From contig JANPYM010000007.1 of the NCBI GenBank assembly GCA_025890175.1, positions 1,926,209 through 1,990,208 of the forward strand: 64,000 nucleotides of DNA, written 5' to 3'. This DNA is from Ciborinia camelliae. Lineage: Eukaryota; Ascomycota; Leotiomycetes; Helotiales; Sclerotiniaceae. A model generated the notes under the pieces. It saw nothing but the letters and a program-made list of their open reading frames with translations, ran no database searches and was not told the origin of the DNA. Within the stretch, counting starts at the first letter, position 1; every line of letters starts with the position of its first letter. Below, piece by piece: positions 33,550 to 44,676 of the stretch. The position numbers and the translations under genes are program-made.

Positions 33550-34812
33550 ATGAATGGGGACCTAGCAAAGGTATGGCAGCCCATCGATCATAGGTGGTAT
33601 GCAGGAACGTATCTAGTAACCTTTGCTGATTCTTTGTGTGCGTTTTGTTCCATCGCGCCTTGAATGTTATTGGATCCAAATCGACACAATTCAAATATCA
33701 TTTTCAATAAATCTATCAAGATGTTCGAGCCTATCGTCATAATCTACAGCATCATGTCATTTGATAGGACCATATCTAGCTCTCAAAGAAGAAATCTCAT
33801 ACATCGAAAGATTCCACGAGCGCAGCTCCTCGCACTCGGAATATTATGCTCAGATACTTGCACGTCTTCGTCGCGCTTACCACGTTTCCCCCGATCTGAG
33901 CTTTGTCGCGGATCCCCTGTAGAGGATTAGGCACATGAGATTGTTGTTCGAGGAGTTTCATATTTATATGAATATGGGGCAACGATATCGACGGAATCGC
34001 ACAAATTACTGGAGAGAATATTTGGAATGGAGACAGGAGGATATTCCAGATGAATCCGAAGAAGCGGGTAGAGATTCAGAGATGAGAGAAGGAATGGCAT
34101 GCGTCATCGACGCGAATAAGGTTGCTTTGAGAATAAATCATAAACTGTATTTACGATTGATTCCCAATACTGCAAAGATCCAACTCGTGAGAGAATTCGG
34201 GATTTTGCCAGAGAAGAGATGCAGAGAAATTCAAGAGAAAATAGGCGGAAAACAAAAGTGGTGGGGGAAAAGGCAGGAGCAACTGAGAGGTTGATGCTCT
34301 GAAATAAGACTCCCGGGATGGAATACCGGCGAGTAAACCCAAGAGAACCTCGTAGAGAAGCCGAAAAGCAAAGAAAAGAAACATATCAGGGGACACCCAG
34401 AGCCAAGAAAAAGGCAAAATACAGAGAAAATAAGCAAAAAAGGACGGACGAAAGGCCAGAAAAGAAGCGCAAGGAAGACGAAATCAATAAATCCAGACCA
34501 CATCCGCAGAAATTCAAGCCCCTCAATTAGAACTCGGGAAACAACCGAAGTACAGTTCCCGATATCTGACATCCGCGACGCCCAAATCTTCAACGTAGAA
34601 CTCAACATTGACGAAGCCGCACATTTGCAACGCACGGAGATGGGTCGCGACGAGAAAAGAAAGGAGGGATGTGAGGAGGTGCGAGAGACATTCTATATGC
34701 CTAAGATTTGGCATAAAGACTCTGATAATTGGGACGCGAAGAGAAATGGGCCAATTGAAGAGAATCGTATTTGGGGGTATCTGTATGATTTGGGTGTGCA
34801 GCTTGATAATTA
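33550..34812 (+). pseudogene. Hypothetical gene, spliced but apparently interrupted
   Basis: A start in good context (CACCATGA) opens with MNGDLAKVWQP. Coding-like sequence follows: IGPYLALKEEISYIERFHER, then HSEYYAQILARLRRAYHVSP and DLSFVADPL up to 33,928, where an in-frame TAG is met. The same frame continues as RIRHMRLLFEEFHIYMNMGQ, NYWREYLEWRQEDIPDE, ALRINHKLYLRLIPNTAKIQ and LVREFGILPEKRCREI to about 34,273. A clean 54-nt GT-AG intron (about 34,274-34,327) then joins to a lysine-rich linker and an acidic end (FYMPKIWHKDSDNWDAKRNG, ENRIWGYLYDLGVQL, stop 34,812). The TAG may be a nonsense mutation or lie in an intron I could not resolve (a GT...AG pair from about 33,927 to 34,014 also keeps frame). 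Family unknown. Confidence 0.45.
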
Positions 34813-37300
34813 ATTGGTCGTCATGGAATGTTCTGAAATTTGGAGGCGGAGGATTATCAGATTCCTTGGTGGGAGGGATGATGGTGCTGTAGATTCCATG
34901 TCACGGGAACTTGAAGGATGAGGCGCAATCGTCGTGAAGGGAAATCGCCTGCTATGGAAAAGGTGTGTATGATGATTATGTATGTCATAGGCGATGAGGA
35001 TATGTTGAAGGAAGAGGGCTTTCAAGACAAGATTCATGAGGAATCTGAGACTGCAAATCTAATTCGCAAGGAGTGCTATACTGGGTATTAAAGGTTTTTT
35101 CTCGATCTATTTACATATAATTCATGAACAGATATTAAGATAATTGCACTTTAGGGACTGAATCTTTTGAGTGAACATCTTGATATTTGATAACATCTGA
35201 GATATTATACATCTATCCGTTGAACGTCCAAGTGAAGATACCCTCCATGTACTTTTTCATTCCCCCCTTCTCTCTCCACCGTTTCCTCCCTCTCTCCCAC
35301 AGTGATGCTAACAAGTATCTCTCACATTTCCCCTCATAATCATGGTGCCCTATACACTCCCCTATCATGAATTTATCCCCGAACCAACGATCTGACAGAG
35401 CCACCGAAAAGTCCATTTCGCATCCAAGACAACTCTGACGTTGTGTCGGTATAGGACATCCCCACAATATAGTCGATCTAAGATCCCAAGATCGCGGTGT
35501 TTTGTTCTAGCTCTAGAAAATACGTAAGTCAGAGATGAGAAGTGGGATGTGAAGTACTGAGGCTTACCAATGGCCCATGGGAGAACACCGACTAACTTGA
35601 GAGCACTAATTCCGCTGCCTTCTCGACGAATTCTAGAGCCATCATTCATATTCAAATCCCTCGTGTCTTCGAGAAGGTGTCCAGGTTTGTATATTTCTCG
35701 AATCCCGATTCGTATCAAAACAAAATTAGTAACGATAATAAGGTTACAAGATATCATAGAAATTCACCTCGAAAGATGCCACTCACCACTGCGATATTCC
35801 AAATACCGTTTCATCTCCCAAGTCCTGTGATAAAAAAGTTTCTATAGCCCGACAATCATTCACCTCATCACTCCTTACAATCTGTCAACCCGACAAGCAA
35901 TGGCTCCATGTCACGCGGCGGCTTGGCATAGGTTTCCCGGGCTGGTAGAAGGGACTGGTCATCTCCTGGTCATGTATATCATCCTCGATGCCTGTCTCAT
36001 CATTGCCGTCTCTCATGCCCTATCTCGTTCTCTTCCTTCTCATCCAGTCAACCCATGGGTGAGTCTAAAATGGGCCAGCCGACTTCCGAGCTTCTCCTGC
36101 ATCAATGGCAGTATGAGGGATTCCTGGGCAATTTGAGTGCTGTGGCGTATTTTCTCTTCAGTCTTCTTCTTATTTTCCTCTGCAACGAACTGTCATCATC
36201 GTGCTCTGGCTCATCCGGCAAGATAGGAGTACTGGGGTGCTTTGTAAGAGCGTTGATCGAAGTATATTTCTTACATTGATAAGTTGGGGAAATGAAACAA
36301 CTCCCATCTTGTCATCAATCTCAATTCTTTATGAGATCTGTCCAGTCTTTCTTCACGCCCTTTGATATCCCAATCGTTGAACTTGAAGATGACAGCTTTC
36401 TCGTTGTACTTGTTTGGGGTGTGAATTCTTGCACTCGGCGTTTCTTGACCAGAAATGGTAATGTCTCTTCGCGAGTATGAGGTTCTAGAATAGGAACAGG
36501 TAAAATGAATTGAAGAATAACGTTGCCTTTTGGTTCCATCTGATTCATTACTGAGACAATCTTGCTTCAATAAATTTTTCTTTTGGCTCATTTCATCGGC
36601 GGATATCATATTGCGGGACAATTAAGACTTCATGATCTATATACAACAACATTCAAATTATGATCATTTAGATCAACCACCAGGTGGAGGGGATTTCATC
36701 ATGGAAAGAATATGGGAGTGAGACTGGTAGGCCCAGCCAGTAGCTTGCGACTCGAATTGATTTGTTAAATGAAGATAACATGCTTGATTGGAACGGAAGT
36801 TCCTACGTTCTTCTTGTGATTGTAAAATCTTGGTATTTGAATGATTGGCCAACCAATGAAGCGCGCGAAAATCGGCCGAATAATCATCATATAATGAAAT
36901 TGCAGCAAATCCAGAGATGAATGATTGGGTTATGGTAGATTGGAAGCGAAAGATACAAGAACTAGCATGAGTGGAGAAGCTGGAGATCAATTGGCTTGGT
37001 ATGCCCTCTCGCGTGATGGCGATTCAGGGAGCTTTTGTTCGAGCGACTTGATTTTTGTCACTTCTTTTTGGGTACCCCATTCTCATTCTTAATACTATTC
37101 TCCCTGTATGCTAATTGAGTTTTCCAAATCGATATCCGGTTGATTCCTCGAAATTCTAGGCAGGCTCCCATCGTAAGATAGCACACCTGTAAGATGGAAT
37201 AATTTTGGTGCAAAATAGAGCTTCTTTGATATCTTGGGTTCGGAAAAGCGTGATCTTGGATTGCGCATGGCTGAGTACATAGTGGCGTAACGATGTTTTG
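34813..37300. other. Gene-poor region with short coding-like fragments
   Basis: No intact gene could be modelled. Minus-strand fragments read as protein: WGCPIPTQRQSCLGCEMDFS with VALSDRWFGDKFMIGECIGH (35,216-35,460), YKPGHLLEDTRDLNMNDGSR (about 35,570-35,700), KGNVILQFILPVPILEPHTR (36,321-36,560), and RALHWLANHSNTKILQSQEE (36,673-36,990). Plus-strand membrane-like pieces are HLLVMYIILDACLIIAVSHA (from 35,900) and AVAYFLFSLLLIFLCNELSS (to 36,200). Splice joins between these fail on phase or length, so they are left as relics. Confidence 0.35.
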
Positions 37301-40300
37301 CCTACTTCTTCACACTGTGATCTTGGAAGTAGTCCGATCTATTATTTGAAGCCAATGCTGAACCCCTCCATGTTGCCGACTATCGGCAACTAACATCCAT
37401 CTTCGAAATAGGAAATTTTATGGTATGTTAAGTGCTTATTGAACCGGGTTCTTTTTCAATCCTCTTGACGCTATCCGCTTCTTTTGAACCCCGTGGCCTA
37501 TATTTTGTCTGCAGTATATCGTGAATGTACGCTAACGAATCCAGGGTTGAAGATCTTTTATGAAATAGGGGATCCTGGGGGTTGGATGTGGTATGTGGAA
37601 CCATGTCTATATCTGTTGTATTTGGAATAATTGGAATCTACCTTCCCCATTCTGGGATTCAATGACATTGTTCCGGCTATCATTGTTTCCGCTCGTATAT
37701 TCTGCCCGGGGTTCAGCATAGAAAATTCATCCGATAGAGTGGTACCAAAATCGTTTTGAGACCTTTTCGTTTTGAAGTATATGCCGGTGATTTTGCTGTG
37801 GTTTTGACAAAGTCGAAGGTGGAAGGAATCTGGAGTGTTCTTCGCCAAGAATCGTTTTGTTTACCTCTGTACAAGTAGGTGCAGGAAGTCTTCAAACATC
37901 ATTCAAACAATTGGATACCTTATCCATCGGCTGTTGCCGAAGTATGCCGGTTGAGTCTGATAAAATAGGGTTGCTTTTTCATGATTGTCTTCTTGTACGT
38001 ATGGAAAAGCCGAAAAGTCGCATGTAAGTCAATTTATCCAATAACTTCCCGTCTCGAAGCCAACACTGAGAGCAAACCTTAGTGTTCAAGTCGTTTTGAG
38101 ATACGATATATGGACCCCTGTGATTTACCTTTGCTCTAGACACCCTTTTCCTTTGATCATCTTTAGGATTAAACCCGAAGCATGGCCTTGCCCACCTTGG
38201 CTCAAGAAAACATCAACGATGTGAGCATAAGATACTGCCGGTACAATATCTTATGTTGTTTCAAAGATTGTAAGCATTCCTGATCAATCCATGCAGTATG
38301 GTATCATTTTGACAGTCAAGAACTTCCATTGGCTCAGTATATCCGTGGTACAACAAATGAGGATGGACAACTTCATCAAGTGCCTTGGTCTTGCGCTTCT
38401 GAGCCCTTTTCGCATTTCTTCTTACAAAGTCCAATAGATGAGTTCGTTAGATCTGAGTCATCCCTATTATAAAGGTCCACGAGGATCGGTGTTTCTTTCT
38501 TGGGGTAAGGCATAATGGCGAAAGAGTGATTGGTGGTTGCTGGTTTAGGGCAAAATTCCGTACGAAAAATCGGTTTCCAACCATATCCCCAAAACCACCA
38601 CAACAACTCCGACATCGAAATCTATTTCATCGATGCCTTTCTCTAACAAAGCAGAATTGAATTTCTGGGCGACGGCTATATTTGAAATACTCTAGGGTTT
38701 TGGCTTTGGATATCTTTCAACATGCCATTCGTTACGGTTGTCCACTTGCTCATACCAGTAATTCAAGCTACAAGCCCCAAGCCCCATCAAAGGAAACCGG
38801 TACGCCATTCCGACTATACCTTTGTCCTTTCCAGTCTCGAGATCGATAATCTGCAAAAGATATTGACGTACGTGCCATGTAAGACTGCTTTTTTCCCCAC
38901 AGACACACCCACATCCAGAGGTCTTATATCTTTGGCATATTGGGAAAGTCTCTCATGCAACTTTATCGTTGATTGTTGATATTCATCTATTGAGGTACTT
39001 GGGACCTTGACCTTGTCATGTTTCCAACCCTTTCAATAAATAAGATCTCATGATAGCGGAAGAATGGTGGGAGTGACTTTTGGGTATTTTTGATTGATGG
39101 TTTGTAGTTTTGTATGTAATATGGAGGATTTGTAGGAGTGACCCGGTAGAAATGATATCGATATTACCAGAAACGTGGCAATTGCCAACTTAAATCATAG
39201 GCTCATCGCCTCCAACCTCGATCATATGCCGAGACCCACCAGCAACAGCAACAGCAAGTATTTGTATTGCATCTATACTTGCAATTGACTAATGAATTAT
39301 CTGAGATCCTTGGTTCTTTTTCTGGGCCTTGCGTGGATTCAGGGCCAACGTTTGAGGTTGCTCTATTGTTGGCCATCTGGCGGCTTAGACTTAATCGTTG
39401 GATCCTGTTCCGATTTGACATCGCCGTACAGATGATGCATCTATACATCAAGTGATGTAGATTACACAATGTCTATAATCTTCTTCGAATCTCTCTCTCG
39501 CTCTGGCAACATCAGGTCAAGCATTTCCTTTGTGAATGAGAGAGGAGTTGAGAGAAGGTCCAATGGCGGAGTGGGCATCGGTATTACGGATTTCATTGCG
39601 TCTGATGAATCCATCTTGGAGAAGATTTTAGGAACGTTCAAGCATCTTTAAGGTTCTCGAGAGTGCTGCGCGCTTGCATAATCATACAAGATACGGATCT
39701 AATTCGGCGAGATCATGCTCTAAGGACGCATACCAAGACAGGGAACACCAACTCCAACCCTCTTGGACGCCATAGATCGTCTGAATCTGTGCATGCCAGA
39801 TTGTCGTATTCAGCCTCTAACGTATGTTTTGCTGTGCCTGTTGTTATGCCCGTCTTCCATAACTTGTCTAGTGTGAAATATATCCTTCCATGAAAGACAC
39901 AATTCACCTCCTGAGGCTTGCAAGCTAGAGAACTCATATTTCCGTCGTTCGCTTTCTGAGCTTCTCCAGTCTTGTTGCATAATTCGCAACACAATACTCA
40001 AATATGCAACGACTACTATGTCCTCAGCGAGTACCGAGGGCTCTAATCTCGAGCCCCGAACATAATTTCGTCCTCAATTATTTTTGGGCGTGTATAGCCA
40101 CTTCCGAGCTCTCAGAATCATAGGTGGAGATGCACCTCTGTAACCTTTCAACATCCTACTGGCTATGTTAAGGTCCTTGCACAGTAAGACGAGGTTCTAT
40201 TACTGATGAAGACAGAGCCAAAATTGATCTTTACTTCGACAGTATCAAGGGTGCGGATCTGGATAGTTGTAATGGGCGATAAAATCGTAAGGTGGTTCAT

Positions 40301-41000
40301 GCCTTCATCGATAGATTTTTGGCATGTTCATCTTCCAAGTTCCTATCGGAATTATGATTATTTCCCCTTGAAATTCATTTGCTACTCATCTGAAATTGTT
40401 CATCCGCGTTGAGTGTCGGCTTATTGGCAGACCCGGCAGAGTTTCATTCACGCTTTCTTCAGTTCCGATTCGATAAGCTGATGCAGATGATGACTCTTGG
40501 GGAGGATTGGTACCAGGCTATGATGAATAATATCATGACCAATGCCAATCTATCGGAGATATAATCCGGAAGGAAATATTACGAGTGTTCCGGATTTGGG
40601 CTACCATGTTTGCCAAGGCTAGTTTGTGACAACCTCTCTTGGAACAGGCTGCAAACATGGATCCCCGAGGATTGGCCACCACTAACCCCCCGGTATTCCC
40701 CATTATTTGTATGTTCGTTGTAGCAACCTCGCTAGGCCTGGACGTAATGATTCAGTCGGTGTTGCGGAGGATTCACCGGCAGCGAGGTAGTCCCTTGGGT
40801 TGAGCTCTGGATGCCAACCTCCCTGTCGCTCATTCCGATTCTCACCCATTAACATCCGTTGTATATAACCGGGGAGATAACGATCACAAAGAAGATCGAT
40901 CTTGCAGATTGAGGAATCAAAACGAGGCCACAATGGAACGTGGAGGGGTTTCTGGGTTGATGTCATAGAAGCGTGCGTTCTCCTAGTTGAATACTAGAGC
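37301..41000 (+). pseudogene. Scattered plus-strand coding relics of one or more decayed genes
   Basis: Protein-like pieces on the plus strand, separated by stops and frame changes: CCRSMPVESDKIGLLFHDCL (about 37,925-38,020), WYHFDSQELPLAQYIRGTTN with PWSCASEPFSHFFLQSPIDE (38,299-38,472), ALDIFQHAIRYGCPLAHTSN (38,703-38,849), and VGLLADPAEFHSRFLQFRFD with TLGEDWYQAMMNNIMTNANL (40,410-40,564). Possible exon edges remain, e.g. MALPTLAQENIND followed by GTGAGC at 38,221. Minus-strand frames here (e.g. 40,703-40,966) are also open. I cannot say how many genes these derive from. Confidence 0.35.
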
Positions 41001-42558
41001 AAGAATTAGTAGTGTGAAGATTAAAAGTGGTAATAGTCCACAGAGATCAAGTCTGAAACGGCAAGAAACAATTTATAGAAGCGTATGAAAAATTAACATA
41101 CTATTGGTCTCGACTGCCTTTGTGCGGCCCACACATAGAGACACTTCTTTCAAGCAACCGAGGGTAATTGTAGAGTTAATTGTGGTGACATCGGGTAGCT
41201 TTAGTAGGTGGAGGACGAAACACACTGATGGAGGCTACAGCTGAAGTTCAGAGGCTGCTCATCATTCCCAATTCCAACCTGGTCTAAAAGTTACCACACA
41301 AGATGTTCCTAGTTGTGTCCAAAGCTCGAAGCCAGATATACATCTTGCAATCCATTCCCCAAGTAGTTCCTTGATGCTGCCTAATACAAGATCTCATCAT
41401 CTTGTGATTATAGATGTAAGCACTTCATACCGGGTTGGATGATGCTCGGATGGTGGAATTATGGAACCTGAGTTGTCATATGCTCAACGCTTGAAGCATG
41501 TGCCTTTGATTTTGGGGGTTCCTACGAATTCCCCTCTTGCTAGACTCGGAAGACATATTGGATATGCCGAAATCATCGGGAATATCAATTGTATTCCCTC
41601 GAGAGTTAGCAATCATAGAATGAACATTTCCCGGGCTGTTCATCTCTCAACTCTCCGTATTTCCACTTCTCTCTATCTCTACTGGATCTGTGTTAGTATC
41701 AATGACCAGTGGAACAAGACAGAGATATTATGAGTGTCTTACAGCCGTGGTATCCGTTGAATGTAGAAAGCAAAGATATTAAGAGTGTATAAGCGATATC
41801 TTTGGTGTTTCCTTTGTTTGCATATGAGGCGGTTTGACAAATCTAAGGAAGGATCTTCAGCAATGACCTTCCGTTCAATGCCTCTAGGTGCCATGACTGG
41901 GAAGTGTGAGAGAGGATTATGGTGCAAGAGCAATAGAAGCATAAAGGCAATCTAAAGGATAGGAATGAAGAGGAAATTGAAAATCGTAATACAACGTGAA
42001 TGCAGACATGATTGACTGCACCACTTGTCACCAGCGAAATTCGATGTTTGAAAAGGGCGACCAGCACCAAATTGAGCACTTAAGAAGAGAAATTCACGAC
42101 CAGCGTGAGGAAAGAAAGATAGAATATTTCGAACGGGGGGAAAGAGTAAATACCGTAACCTCAACCTGTCTGACCTTCTATTCTGTTTACATTTACATGG
42201 TGCCTATATTGAAAGCCGATGAATGTGCTTCTTTTCGAGATATCATAGACTTGCCCGTTGAGAGCCAGAAGGTTTCCAAGAAGCTCGCAACATAATCTGC
42301 ATGACTCCGTTGATGAAACTCGTACAAACAACTTGAATCGAGTGGGTAGTGAATGTACATTTGCACGTGGCATCACATGTCAGCTTTTCAAGAGGTGTAA
42401 AATGGTAAAATGGTATCATGATTTCAATCCAAATCGGCTTTCTCCGACCCAAACGCTCTGAACGCCGGTAGCTTACACAAGCTGAAAGCCCAATATCCAG
42501 ACTCCCGAAATGTGCATCATCTCAGGTCGTGCCACATCCCCAGGTTCCACAACAGGCT
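41001..42558. other. Gene-free or uncertain stretch
   Basis: The only suggestive frame is 41,996-42,295 (+), beginning MNADMIDCTTCHQRNSMFEK with a charged stretch HLRREIHDQREERKIEYFER. It has no recognisable domain, and I do not call it a gene. The rest shows nothing. Confidence 0.3.
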
Positions 42559-43935
42559 CTAGTATGGATACGCTCTGACTTCTTCCTCCTTCTCTACATC
42601 AAGCCCCGCTTCGACCTGCTCGTTATGCCTCTTGTCTAGATACTCCAATAGAACCTCGCCATACTTTTCCTTCCCCTTATATTTGCTCACGTCATCACCC
42701 CAACTTCTCACGGCACTTGCCAGTCTCCCAGGTACATACGGCTCCTCGCATATTTCGGTGATCGGATGAAAGTACGTTCTGATCGTAAACACTACACCGC
42801 CGGATCTCGGCAGTCTTCTTAGCGTCTGCCGTTCGGAACGAAACCAATGATGTTCAACTGCTTTATTCTTCTTCGCAGTATCCCAACTCACGGTACCAGG
42901 TGCCCCATCTTCGGGACCAATACTTGATGACCATGCTAGTTGATCGTCCACTTGAATGAAGTAATTGTTCTGAAACATCGGTTAGTATGCAAGTAGCCAT
43001 AATTTTACACGTCAAGGAGACTTACACGCTGCACGGGCCCGTTGGGCTGGACCCTTCGGAAAAAATTCATCATGCCTTTCTCCAGTTTTGCTTTGTAGCC
43101 TGGCACATCACCAGATGTGTGGATCTCACTCAATGGCATACCAAGTTTATCTTCCAAACGCCAAAACCCTGCGAGTAAAATTGCTCCGGCAAGAAGATAG
43201 TATTGGCCATCTTCCTTCTCAAACATGATGGCCAGATCATCTTGCGTGAAACGGGCTGCCATCTGCATTGGATCTTCTGCAAGTGGCCGTTCGACAATGT
43301 TGAATGATTCGTTGGTGAGAAGATTATCCATACCGACCGGAGTGCGTTTGTAAAGTGTGGGATAGCGCTCCGGGAGATACGCGCAAAGTTCTTCGAGCAG
43401 CTCAACGGCGCCATCAAATGCAGAAGGGTCGGTATAGCAAGATCTGGCGCCACGTTCGATGATACGTTTGGCTTTGTCATCATGAAACTTCATGTAGTGG
43501 TTGTCCAGTTCTTGAAAACGTTAGCCATTCAGTCTTTCACTTCGACTGCAAATCATGTACCTATCCATTCATTCCAATCCATGTTTCGCAATCCCATGGT
43601 GATGTGATATGGTCCGTGGCGGAATGGCCGGTACGCATTTGGTTTCGTTTGGTGTACATCCCAGTTGGGAAGGGGAACTGCCATTGGGCGTTTGAATTGC
43701 ATGGGCTCCCACACTGTCAAGAAATCAGCTGTTATTCACCAGGTTTTGGTCCATACCAACCTCCTAACGGTCTCTGTGCTTTGCCGTTCCTAGATGCCGG
43801 CTTTTCCAAATCCGGTGTTCTTGGTCTGGCGTGTCCCGGTTTCTTGAACATTGTCGCTGCCTGTATCAACAGCCATGCGGCAAGACAGACCAAGCCGGCA
43901 CCATACAGCAACAACTTTGGATTATCAGTAGCCAT
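42559..43935 (-). CDS. DUF3445 (heme-dependent oxidative demethylase-like) protein with N-terminal membrane anchor
   Basis: Four exons: 43761-43935, 43561-43713, 43026-43510 and 42559-42969; all GT-AG with consistent phases, 407 residues. The start chosen is MATDNPKLLL; the frame is open up to a Met at 44043. The N-terminus has one hydrophobic segment (LLLYGAGLVCLAAWLLIQAA), so the protein is probably membrane-tethered. DUF3445 signatures: RPFRHGPYHITMGLRNMDWN, ELDNHYMKFHDDKA, DDLAIMFEKEDGQYYLLAGA and WFRSERQTLRRLPRSGGVVF. The family (PF11927) is related to heme-dependent oxidative N-demethylase subunits; the substrate in fungi is unknown. The DUF3445 core is complete. Downstream neighbour on the same strand is unrelated. 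Confidence 0.85.
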
Positions 43936-44676
43936 TTGAGCGGCTTCCGAGGCTTTGAGTCGTTCGCAGGTTGATCTGGTCCATATTTGGAAATCTTCCA
44001 ACTTCATCTCACCCATTTTCATGAGCTTCCAATTTCGAGACACGGAGAGATGAGAATCCAGATATTAATCCATGAATTGACTCAAAGAAAAACATATCGA
44101 TAGCCTCCATGCAAACATGTATTTATATGTGCATCGTAAATCTGGGAATGGGCGATAAGATGTTTCGCGGGGCAGAACCCCACCATTTTTGTTCTTATCG
44201 TGAGGGACTTTTTTCCCTTTTCGGGTATGGATTATCATTGTCGACAGCAGGACGGCATATAAACACCTCATCAGGCATAGAAAATACTCTTGATCTTAAA
44301 TCACTTGAGGTTGATTGATTGAAATGATACGACTTGAATCATGTACGTGTAGGAACTCTCGGCACAACTATTTTATGATCTACCAGCAGAGGGGAGCCAC
44401 TTGGTCATAACTGAGGCAGTCTGGGACAATGTAAGGCCTTGGAAATCGTTTCGGTACATACCTGTGGAACTAAAGGTGAAGGGGAGATGATCATTTTTAG
44501 TCTAATTGCCGCTCAAAAATAGCATAGAGCGTAGCGACAAGAACACCTCCGAATGGGGTATGGTCACCATGATTGCTAGGTATTTATCTGTAAGTATCAC
44601 CAATGGAAATCTGGCTGAGTGTCTTGGTGATAATTTCATTCTTTAAATACAATAATCATACATAGTTCATCCCGCA
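43936..44676. other. Intergenic, DUF3445 upstream / NAF1 3' flank
   Basis: Between two minus-strand genes. An alternative upstream start of the DUF3445 gene (44043) lies in it. Otherwise I see no coding sequence. Confidence 0.45.

Noticed and set aside
42559..42978. Treating 42,559-42,978 and 43,005-43,493 as separate genes
   Set aside because: A GTAAGT...CAG intron joins them in phase, and only the joined product gives a complete DUF3445 protein.
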